Assembly (NCBI GenBank): GCA_963965975.1
Contig: OZ014412.1
Span: 10,831,849-10,895,848, forward strand
Reading direction: 5' to 3'
DNA: 64,000 nucleotides
From: Xestospongia bergquistia
Lineage: Eukaryota > Porifera > Demospongiae > Haplosclerida > Petrosiidae
Part shown: positions 24,003 to 34,290 of the stretch, one piece after another
Layout: the number at the start of each line of letters is the position of its first letter
Position numbering within the stretch: the first letter of the stretch is position 1
Program-made: the position numbers and the translations under genes
The notes under the pieces: generated by a model
Database searches by the model: none
Seen by the model: the letters and a program-made list of their open reading frames with translations, nothing else
Told to the model about the DNA's origin: nothing

Positions 24003-26418
24003 TCATATTACAATTTTAAAAAGCAAAATTGCTATAATTATTACAATTATAGTTATTAACGATACTTTAAATGGTTTTGTCTGAACTTGCTTCAATTCCT
24101 TCTCCAAGTCTTTAACCTGTGTTATTAATGAAATCTTCTCTCTTTCTACTTTATTTAAAAGATCCAGTACTTGATTTTTCTCTTTATCGGATTTAGATGC
24201 TAATTGATGAGCATTGTCTTGTGCTTTCTTCACTTCTTGTTCTAAATTGTAGACATTCTTTTGCATTTCCTTCTTTTCTTGTTCCAATTTGTTAGTGTAA
24301 CTCTGTGAAAACAAGTTCTCTTGTTCTAATGTACAAACATATTGTTGTGTTTTCTTCTTTTCTTGTTCCAACTTTTGAGCAAGCTTCTGCACTTGCTCCA
24401 TACCATCGATCAAAACACAAGCATCAGTTTGTGCTTTCTCCTTTTCTTGTTCCAATTTAAGAGAATACTCTTGTGTTTGTTCTAATACTCTTTCCAATAG
24501 ACAAGTATTAGCATGTAATTTTTCTTTCTCTTCTTCTAATCTATAAGCATACTGCTGTACTTCTTCCATTCTTTCTCTTGATACATAAGCATCCTTTTGT
24601 GCTTTCTCCTTTTCTTCTTGTAATCGATCAGCATTGTCTTGTACCATTTTCTTCTCTTGATCCAGTTTAAAGACAATCTCTTGTGCTTGTTTCTTTTCTA
24701 GTTCTAATGTTCTAGCATAATCTTGTACTCTGTCCATTTCTTTTTCTAACCTATGACCATACTGCAGTGCTTGTTCCACTTTCTCTTTCAAAATCAAAGC
24801 ATCAAATACTACTTTTTCCTTTTCTTGTTCTAATTGATTAACAGTGTCTTGAGCTTTTAACTTTTCTTGTTTCAATCTATGGATATCCCCTTGCATTTGC
24901 TTCTTTTCTATTTCTAATCTGTTAGCATACTTTTGTACATTCTCTTTTCCCTGTTCCAAGTTATGAGCACGAGTTTCTACTTTCTCTTTTTCTTGCTGCA
25001 ATCGATTAACATTGTCTTGTGCTCTCTTTCTTTCTTGTTCCAGTTGATCGATTTGATCTTGTAATTTTTCCTTTTCTTGCTGCAATTGATTAACATTGTC
25101 TTGTGCTCTCTTTCTTTCTTGTTCTAATCTCTGAGTATAACTTTGTGTTTGTTCCATTACTTCTTCCAATAGATAAGCATTAGTTTGTGCTTTATTCCTT
25201 TCTTCCAATATGCGAATATCTTGTACTCGTTTCTCTAACTGATCCACTTGTTCTCTTAGTGCATTGTTTTCTTTCATCATCTCAAATTGATTTTTCAATG
25301 GATGTAGACTAGAAACAGCACCTTGAGCACATGTAATAGCATTATTCATAGTAGGTCGCTTCTTAGGATCATTTTCCAGACAAGACTTCGCAAACAAATA
25401 GAAAGGGTTATCATTAGATATTTTTGCTGTATATTTGGCTCTTCTATCCCATTCATTAACAAGAGTATAATTCCCCCTTTGGAAAAAACCAGTTCTATGA
25501 ATGTATTGATCAGAGGGTCTAGGCCATTCACATGTAAAGACATGGAGAATTAAACAGCCATATGAAAAGACATCTAGCTTATAGTCATAAACTGGATTGT
25601 CCTTGAGAGCTTCAGGAGGCATCACAACAGAATTACCTGGTGCTACAGAAAGTTCTTGACGCTTAAAAGTGTCTGCCATTCTAGACACGCCCAGGTCAGA
25701 TATTTTAGCTACAAAATTAGAGGTCAATAATATATTATTGGCTGTGAGATCACGATGGACAATGGGAGGTCTCTTACAATGAAGATAATTGAGACCTTTT
25801 GCCACATCAAGAAGTATGGAGATTCTGATTTGAAGTGGGAGATCATGATGTGATTCTAAACATTGTGTTAAAGATTGAGGAAGATACTCCATTACTAACA
25901 TTGGCAGTCGATTATTACGCCTAAAATGGACACCCATTAACTGAACAATGTTAGGATGACGTTGTTGACTATGACAAAGACACTCTTCAATAAATTTGAC
26001 TGATGTGTCTCCCTAAAATATGGAAAACAAATCTACCAATTAAACAACATAAATGCTTAATTTTAAGGTTCACTTTCTGCTGATTAGTAGGAAGTAACAT
26101 ATAGCAATACATTTCTTTTAAGAATATTTTAGTAATGATATTTGATGGCATGGTGCAATGGCTATGTTTTTTGCTAAGGCTTTTTTAAGTCTGAGAAAGA
26201 GGTGTGTGGAAATAGAGTGAACGTTTCTACTCATGTTTAGAATTTTATACCTGTATAATAGCTTCATGTAGGGTCTTTCCAGCACAAACCAGACCACTGA
26301 CTCTAACCTCAGAAACAACTCCATAAGCTCCATGACCAATGTGTTTCTTGGTCTCTTCTACATTATCTAGCGATAAAGATCGAAGCTGACTTTGAAGAGT
26401 TTGTAGAGGTCGAGACAT
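24003..26418 (-). CDS. Kinase C: tyrosine-kinase-like, coiled coil, tail anchor
   Basis: Exons 26418-26251 and 26012-24003 (intron 238 nt, phase 0) give 725 residues. The first exon is type II (MSRPLQTLQSQLRSLSLDNV) with loop GHGAYGVV. IVHRDLTANNILL, DLG and PPE are in place. About 25 fourteen-residue units precede the tail anchor (SLITIIVIIIAILLFKIVI). C and D are the closest pair, differing by 53 residues: four repeat units in D minus a three-residue gap. The loop has His where Gly or Arg is usual at its second position, with unknown effect. A LINE remnant and a broken oxidase lie upstream as part of the same duplication unit. Confidence 0.88.
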
Positions 26419-26437
26419 TTTCACTGCTTGATTATCT

Positions 26438-26469
26438 CACGTGATTTATTCGGCCGTCAAGACGTCATC
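26438..26469 (-). promoter_or_regulatory. Kinase C promoter: CACGTG plus GACGTCATC
   Basis: CACGTG at 26438-26443 and GACGTCATC at 26461-26469. The second site is closer to a full CRE than in A and B. Confidence 0.5.
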
Positions 26470-26476
26470 GTTGTCT

Positions 26477-27272
26477 GGAAGTCTTCCTTATTTTCAACTC
26501 CTCCCTCTCAACAGGAACCTCTTCTTCATCCCCTTTAGACTATCATTCAACCTCTCTACTTCCCCTTCTAAGTAAGATTCTGGAACATCACATCTTTAAT
26601 TATTTCTACGACTTTTGTTATGCTCCTTTCTAATTGTTAGTTTGGTTTTTTGTTTTCCTGGATTCTAAACTGAACCAGCTCTATTATCTACAGTCAATTC
26701 TTGATTTTCTTCATAAGATCTCAAAAAAGCAGTCTGTGCAGTCTTCTTCGATCTCACAATAGCATTTGACACTGTCCCTCACAAGCCCCTACTCAACTCC
26801 TTATCTTTGCTCAACCTTCTTCTTCTTTTGCCTTGGCTCCATAGTTTTCTACAAGGCCGTACTCAAAAAGTAATCATAAATGGTTCTTTATGTGAGTTCA
26901 TCCCATGAGATTAATTCCTATGAGATCAACTCTCACATAATCAATTCTTTAATCTCATGATATCAACTCCCTTTGAACAATTATTTAATCAAGTCACCTC
27001 TGATGTGCCCTAAGGTCCATTTTTGGACCTTAGTGATTCATTATCAATATAAATGACAATGCTAAACTATCCCTTTTCTCTTCAACCACTCTTACTCTTT
27101 ATTCTAATGACATTCCTCTATCTCAAGAAATTTCTTTTCCAATCTCATTACATTATGGATTAGCTCTTGTCATCTCACCATCAACTCCTAAAAAAACAAA
27201 TACATGATCATCTCACATATGTCTCCTTCTTTTTCAACCTCCCTCTCTCCTCTATTCTAGTGTTGTTATCAC
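26477..27272 (+). mobile_element. Decayed LINE reverse transcriptase, copy 1
   Basis: The translation in shifting frames contains ILEHHIFNYFYDF, AVCAVFFDLT-like, FDTVPHKPLLN and a broken VTSGVPQG-type block followed by an IND motif, the order of RT motifs in non-LTR (Jockey/CR1/L2-type) elements. Many stops and frameshifts. The right end is joined at about 27280 to sequence that in the sister copy lies 2.9 kb further away, so this copy suffered an internal deletion. Confidence 0.75.
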
Positions 27273-27279
27273 CTGATTT

Positions 27280-27929
27280 GCACTCAAGACTGTGTACATA
27301 ATAACCTCTTGACTGAAGTGGTTATTGTGTTAATTTGTGCACATTAACAACCAATCACAACATTATTGTGTGGTCATGTTACCTTTTGTAAAATTAATTG
27401 CTATAACAAAAGTATTAATAGAACGGAGTGCACTTTTTCAATCTTACTCCGACTATAAAATTATCTATGAAGTACTATAACCCAAGAACGACTAAACCAT
27501 GTCATGCTGTTACATACACATAAGGACCATACTGATAACATAAACTTATTAGAAATAGCTAAAGAGTTTGTTTTTGATGTTTAATAAAATAATGCTAAGG
27601 TCAGTCCCCCCAAATTAAACTTCATTCAAACCCCCGAGTCATCTGGTGTCCAAATTTTAAAAACTTCATCTGAAAGAGCTCCTTGTAGTGTATACTAGCA
27701 AGAGACTAATTGAATAATAATTACTCCAAATAAATATTTATTATAAAGTAATAATTAATTAAAGTAAAAATTCCAAAAATACTTCACACTCGTTTCAGAA
27801 GAAACAACAAGCCTACGCGCAGTTTATGCTTGCTAGGGGATGTACCGGAAGTCAGTGGGTGTTTCCAATCCTCACGTTATACCATCCTGAGCAGCCCACG
27901 CCTACCTTTGGGTCCATTGCTGATTGAAG
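27280..27929. other. 5' flank of the broken oxidase
   Basis: Homologous to 36940-37601 upstream of the intact oxidase, including the run of C after GGTCAGT near 27605, which is one end of the fold-back element better seen at 36860-37327. Holds no gene. Confidence 0.6.
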
Positions 27930-28719
27930 ATGGCTCTTCAAGTTGCTGTTGTTGGTGCTGGAGTAATAGGTACATCTGTGGCTTTACACTTAGCTCAGTC
28001 TTATCAAGAGCAATATTCTATTACAATCATAGCTGATAAATTGACTCCAGATACCACCAGTGATAAAGCTATTGGAGTGATGATTCCTTTTGATGTAACT
28101 CCTCTTGGTGGCTCAGTAGACGGCATCGGAGATCCAGCTCAATGGCTATGCGATACAATTAGTCATATAAAATCACTTTATGATTCTCCTGAGGGAGGTG
28201 AAATGGGGATATCATTAGTACATGGTATAGTAGCTGATGACAGTGAAGATGGCACTATACCTTGGTGGGTTGAACAGACAATTGGTTTCCAAATGTTATC
28301 ACAAGAAGATGGCGCTAAATTGAATGTTCCAGAAAAGTATAAAACTATTATTTCATTTGGAGCATACATTGTTGATGGTCGAATATATCTTCCTCAATTA
28401 ATGGACAAATTTCGTCAACTTGGTGGTGGTGTTTTGCAAAGAAAGGTCACTAATCTCTCAGAGTTACATAATTACGACATTATTATTAATTGCACAGGTT
28501 TGGGGTCATATTCGTTAGTACCAGACACAACCATGTATCCAATTAGAGGAGATATAGTTTCAGTTGAAGCTCCCTGGGTAAAGGAATTTGTTATACTTCA
28601 TTCATCTAATGATATAACTATAATATATCCTCGTTCACATGATGACCTGTCCCACTACATCAGCCAACATTATTGAGAAGTGCTCTAAGGTAGTGCCTAG
28701 TTTAGCAAATGCTAAAGTT
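27930..28719 (+). pseudogene. Broken D-amino-acid/D-aspartate oxidase copy
   Basis: Nearly identical to the intact gene at 37602 for its first 240 or so codons, starting MALQVAVVGAGVIG (ATG 27930). A net 44-bp deletion after PRSHD shifts the frame and gives a stop at 28676. Homology then continues to 28719, where the gene is cut off by the tandem-duplication junction. The substrate-binding arginine region and the C-terminal FAD-contact block are missing, so an active enzyme is not expected. Confidence 0.9.
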
Positions 28720-30120
28720 CTCCAGATTTTCATATTAAACATAATAATAAACTGGATTGTCATAAACATATAAGGCCACATATCATAAATTGTAAACACT
28801 TCATTCTTGACCTGATATTGTCCATAAAACTGAAGGAAATTGAGTTCTCCATTAAAAGAGGTATGTATGAAAGCAGTAAGTCTTATTCAGTACTTGGAGT
28901 TATTTCTTGTTTCGCAGATATTTTGTGTAATATTATATACAAAGGAGAATACTTAATAGTAGACAAGTCAGACTAACTCAAACCTTACAATTAATATGCA
29001 TTGTTAAGTACTAAAAGCAAAACAAAATTCCAGAAGGTTTCATGAAGTACACCAAAAGTGTAACATATTTGGCAAGATGCAATAAGTGACACCTTTGGAA
29101 ATTGGACCAATATTGATGGACTGAGAGGAATGCAGCTATAAGTGTAGTGACCAAGTGAATTGGAGAGAATTACAGAACCGGCTATTTATACAACTGACAA
29201 CCGACCCAATGACAATAGTAATAATATTAACGATAATGATAACTAATACAACTGTAGCAAGTACAACTATGACAACTGACAAAATACTGAAAGTATGCAG
29301 TATTTATATCGATACATGATGTAATAATATACAATAATGAATATATAATTATACATGTAGGTTCAAGTAGTTACTTAGTATATCACAATAAGTGAAAAAA
29401 TATAATTAATTTGCCTCTAATCATCAGGTGTATGGATTTAATTTTAGTGGACAATCTACTAGATTTTTTGATTGCCAGGTTCATTTAATTTTTGATTGTA
29501 ATATGAGCACACAGTTGCTAGCAGTTAAAAGTTTGCACTATACTTTCAATAAACTCACTAAAGTATTGTCTTCCAGAATCTTGTCCAGAGAGTGTATCTG
29601 CAGTATAGCTGTAGATTTTGATAAAGTTCTCTGAGTACATACATTATGGTGGAAAATTAACTTAGACTATTACAACCCACCTGTATATCTTGACTGACAA
29701 TATGCATCCAGTAACATCATTGTGTGTAAAAAACATTGAAAGCCTTCCTTTTTTATAACAACTCAGTCATATACTAGGCAAAACACATGTACATCTGCAA
29801 ATGCTAATTCTGCCTTAAATATCTGTTAAGTCACTTGTTTCATTCATACTTTTATGTAGCTAGGATGACAGTATTTTAGTTAAATCATCATCTATAGGTT
29901 TAGGGTGCAAATTCTGAGTTTTGGAACCTATCATACCATGATGTTATTTACAGTATCAATTGGAACTTCTTATCGTTAGCACATGCATTAATTATTGACA
30001 AATATCTTTATATGTCTTTTCAATTCTCTTTTTGACAGTGTTCAGCACTTGGCTCATGTACATGTAATGATAAGCATAATCTTTGGATAATTTATATGTT
30101 ACAGTAGGTGACATAGTGTT
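28720..30120. other. Left part of duplication unit 2, no gene
   Basis: Homologous to 21697-23000 (left part of unit 1), with a 24-bp insertion near 28741. The site around 30030-30045 is the empty counterpart of the hAT insertion in C and E. No exon recognised. Confidence 0.6.
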
Positions 30121-30123
30121 TGA

Positions 30124-30535
30124 GTCAAAATTGAAAAAAATATCATGACATAATAAATAAGTCATTATTTATCAAGTTATTAGTGATTTACTTCTTATTT
30201 ATGGAGCGCCGTTTGTGTTAAAATTAAATGTATTCAATAGTACATTTAACATGTTATGATTTACTTTTTATTGTTACTTAATAAAACGCGGAGCGCGAGT
30301 ACCACAAGCCGTCTCTTAGAGTCACGGGTCAGAGAGATGCTTCCAGTTAGGTGGGTCCCTGACTTTGGTTCGGTATATTATTTAGTGAAGTCGAGGACAG
30401 ACATTAAAACTCCGTATAACCCCGTTATATTTAAATAGGAATGTCCGTATGAGACTTCCGTATATTTTAATAAATGATAACTTATTTATTATGTCATGAA
30501 AATTTTCCAATTTTGACACAAACAACGCCCCATTT
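30124..30535. mobile_element. About 410-bp inverted-repeat element in D's 3' flank
   Basis: Absent from the matching places in A, B, C and E. The ends carry inverted copies of TCAAAATTG...CATGACATAATAAATAAG (left about 30124-30170, right about 30475-30522). The flanks TTGAG (before) and TTGAG (after, at about 30536) look like a target duplication. The inside is more GC-rich (GGAGCGCG, CACGGGTCAGAGAG) and shows no ORF. A non-autonomous DNA transposon is the best guess. Confidence 0.65.
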
Positions 30536-30620
30536 TTGAGTACATCAATTGTTATTGAAAAATCTGGCAATGTGAGACTTTTGTTGTTGCTACTATTGTT
30601 ATTGTGATACAATGAAATTG

Positions 30621-33193
30621 TCATATTATAATTTTAAAAAGCAAAATTGCTATAATTATTACAATTATAGTTATTAACGATACTTTAAATGGTTTTGTCT
30701 GAACTTGCTTCAATTCCTTCTCCAAGTCTTTAACCTGTGTTATTAATGAAATCTTCTCTCTTTCTACTTTATTTAAAAGATCCAGTACTTGATTTTTCTC
30801 TTTATCGGATTTAGATGCTAATTGATGAGCATTTTCTTGTACTTTCTTCACTTCTTGTTCTAAACTGTAGACATTCTTTTGCATTTCCTTCTTTTCTTGT
30901 TCCAATTTGTTAGTGTAACTCTGTGAAAACAAGTTCTCTTGTTCCAATGTACAAACATATTGTTTTGTTTTCTTCTTTTCTTGTTCCAAATTTTGGGCAA
31001 GCTTCTGCGCTTGCTCCATACCATCGATCAAAACACAAGCATCAGTTTGTGCTTTCTCCTTTTCTTGTTCCAATTTAAGAGAATATTCTTGTGTTTGTCT
31101 TTCCAATAGACAAGTATTAGCATGTAATTTCTCATTCTCTTCTTCTAATCTATGAGCATACTGCTGTAGTTCTTCCATTCTTTCTCTTGATACATAAGCA
31201 TCCTTTTGTGCTTTCTCCTTTTCTTCTTGTAATCGATCAACATTGTCTTGTACCATTTTCTTCTCTTGATCCAGTTTAAAGACAATCTCTTGTGTTTGTT
31301 TCTTTTCTAGTTCTAATGTTCTAGCAAAATTTTGTACTCTGTCCATTTCTTTTTCTAACCTATGACCATACTGCAGTGCTTGTTTCATTTTCTCTTTCAA
31401 AATCAAAGCATCAAATACTACTTTTTCCTTTTCTTGTTCTAATTGATTAACAGTGCCTTGAGCTTTTAACTTTTCTTGTTTCAATCTATGGATATCCTCT
31501 TGCATTTGCTTCTTTTCTATTTCCAATCTGCTAGCATACTTTTGTATATTCTCTTTTGCTTGTTCTAATTTATGAGCATCTTGTTGAGCTTGCTTCATTT
31601 CCAGTTTTAAACCACAAGATTGAGTTTGTATTTTCTTCTTTTCTTGTTGCAATTGATCATTTTGATCTTGTAATTTCTCCTTCTCTTCTTGCAATTGATT
31701 AACATTGTCTTGTGCTTTCCTCTTTTCTTGTTCCAATCTATGGATATCCCCTTGCATTTGCTTCTTTTCTATTTCCAATCTGTTAGCATACTTTTGTACA
31801 TGCTCTTTTGCCTGTTCCAACATATGAGCACGAATTTCTGCTTTCTCTTTTTCTTGCTGCAATTGATTAGCATTGTCTTGTGCTTTCTTCTTTTCTTGTT
31901 CCAATCTCTTAGTATAACTTTGTGTTTGTTCCATTACTTGATCTAATAGATAAGCATTAGTTTGTACTTTATTCCTTTCTTCCAATATGCGAATATCTTG
32001 TACTCGTTTCTCTAACTGATCCACTTGTTTTCTTAGTGCATTGTTTTCTTTTATCATCTCAAATTGATTCTTTAATGGACCTAGACTATAAACAGCACCT
32101 TGAGCACATGTAATAGCATTACTCATAGTAGGTCGCTTCTTAGGATCATTTTCCAGACAAGATTTGGCAAACAAATAGAAAGGGTTATAATTAGATATTT
32201 TTGCTGTATATTTGGCTCTCCTATCCCATTCATTAACAAGAGTATAATTCCCCCTTTGGAAAAAATCAGTTCTATGAATGTATTGATCAGAGGGTCTAGG
32301 CCATTCACATGTAAAGACATGGAGAATTAAACAGCCATATGAAAAGACATCTAGCTTATAGTCATAAACTGGATTGTCCTTGAGAGCTTCAGGAGGCATC
32401 ACAATAGAGTTACCTGGTGCTACAGAAAGTTCTTGACGCTTAAAAGTGTCTGCCATTCTAGACACGCCCAGGTCAGATATTTTAGCTACAAAATTAGAGG
32501 TCAATAATATGTTATTAGCTGTGAGATCACGATGGACAATGGGTGGTCTCTTACAATGAAGATAATTGAGACCTTTTGCCACATCAAGAAGTATGGAGAA
32601 TCTGATTTGCAGTGGGAGATCATGATGTGCTTCCAAACATTGTGTTAAAGAATGAGGAAGATACTCCATTACTAACATAGGTAGTCGATTATTACGTCTA
32701 AAATGGACACCCATTAACTGAACAATGTTAGGGTGACGTTGTTGACTATGACAAAGACACTCTTCAATAAATTTGACTGATGTGTCTCCCTAAAATATGG
32801 AAAACAAATCTATCAATTAAACAACACGAACACTTAATTTTAAGGTTCACTTTCTGCTGACTAGTAGGAAGTAACACAGCAATACATTTCTTTTAAGAAT
32901 ATTTTAGTGATGATAATTGATGGCATGGTACAATGTCCGCGTTTTTTGCTAAGGCTTTTTAAAGTCTGAGAAAGAGATGTGCGGAAATAGAGTGAACGTT
33001 TCTACTCATGTTTACAATTTTATACCTGTATAATAGCTTCATGTAGGGTCTTTCCAGCACAAACCAGACCACTGACTCTAACCTCAGAAACAACTCCATA
33101 AGCTCCATGACCAATGTGTTTCTCGGTCTCTTCTACATTATCTAGCGATAAGGATCGAAGCTGACTATGAAGAGTTTGTAGAGGTCGAGACAT
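30621..33193 (-). CDS. Kinase D: tyrosine-kinase-like, coiled coil, tail anchor
   Basis: Exons 33193-33026 and 32789-30621 (intron 236 nt, phase 0) give 778 residues. The kinase domain is almost the same as in C (loop GHGAYGVV, HRDLTANN, DLG, PPE). The coiled coil has about 29 fourteen-residue units, including a block with KKIQTQSCGLKLEMKQ also found in A but not in B or C. The C-terminal hydrophobic tail ends ILLFKIII. Sharing of that block between A (type I) and D (type II) suggests repeat exchange between paralogues. Same inferred role as A-C. Confidence 0.88.
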
Positions 33194-33213
33194 TTTCACT
33201 GCTTGATGTATCT

Positions 33214-33246
33214 CACGTGATTTAATCGCCCCTCAAGACGTCATCG
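33214..33246 (-). promoter_or_regulatory. Kinase D promoter: CACGTG plus GACGTCATC
   Basis: CACGTG at 33214-33219 and GACGTCATC starting at about 33237, the same layout as kinase C. Confidence 0.5.
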
Positions 33247-33249
33247 TGG

Positions 33250-34290
33250 TCTGGAAGTCTTCAACTCCTCCCTCTCAACAGGAACCTCTTCTTCATCCCC
33301 TTCAGACTATCATTCAACCTCTCTACTTACTCTTCTAAGTAAGATTCTGGAACATCATATCTTTAACTATTTCTACGATTTTGTTATGCTGCTTTCTAAT
33401 TGTTAGTTTGGTTCTTTGTTTTCCTGGATTCTCAACTGAACCAGCTCTATTATCTACTGTCAATTCTTGGTTTTCTTCAAAAGATCTCAAAAAAGCAGTC
33501 TGTGCAGTCTTCTTTGATCTCACAATACCATTTGACACTGTCCCTCACAAGCCCCTACTCAACTTCTTATCTTTGCTCAACCTTCTTCTTTTGCCTTGGC
33601 TCCATAGTTTTTTACAGGGCCATACTCAAAAAGTAATCATAAATGGTTCTTTATCTGGGTTCATCCCATGAGATTAATTCCTACAAGATCAACTCTCGCA
33701 TAATCAATTCTTTAATCTCATGATATCAACTCCCTTTGAACAATTATTTAATCAAGTCACCTCTGATGTGCCCTAAGGTCCATTTTTGGACCTTAGTGAT
33801 TCATTATCAATATAAATGACAATGCTAAACTATCCCTTTTCTCTTCAACCACTCTTACTCTTTATTCTAATGACATTCCTCTATCTCAAGAAATTTCTTT
33901 TCCAACCTCATTTCATCATGGATTAGCTCTTGTCATCTCACCATCAACTCCTAAAAAACAAATACATGATCATCTTACATATGTCTCCTTCTTTTTCAAC
34001 CTCCCTCTCTCCTCTATTCTTAAATAATTCTCAACTTGAATGTGTCAATTCATTTAAATATCTTAGTGTTGTTATCACCTCTAAGTTAGATCCAATCTGT
34101 CTATTCTAAAACTTGGAATCATCTGCTATAGCTTCTATAAGTATGCTACTCCTCAAACTCTGTCACTTTGTATTGCTGTCTTGTTACTCCCTATTTTAAC
34201 TATTGCTTCTCTGTCTGGGAACATTTAGACTCATTTTTCTTTTCTGTTCTCTCTCTGTGATATTCAATTCCTTATCATGTGAAATCTAGC
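33250..34290 (+). mobile_element. Decayed LINE reverse transcriptase, copy 2
   Basis: Sister of the copy at 26477 and better preserved: one frame reads FSTEPALLSTVNSWF, KKAVCAVFFDLT and FDTVPHKPLLN. Further on, a FKYL-type block and a block resembling the region after the RT (TLLSLY, PILTIASPVW-like) run to about 34230. Stops and shifts prevent function. It separates kinase D from its old 5' flank. Confidence 0.78.

Noticed and set aside
33335-33538. Minus-strand ORF over LINE copy 2
   Set aside because: RT motifs read on the plus strand; the minus frame shows no family resemblance.
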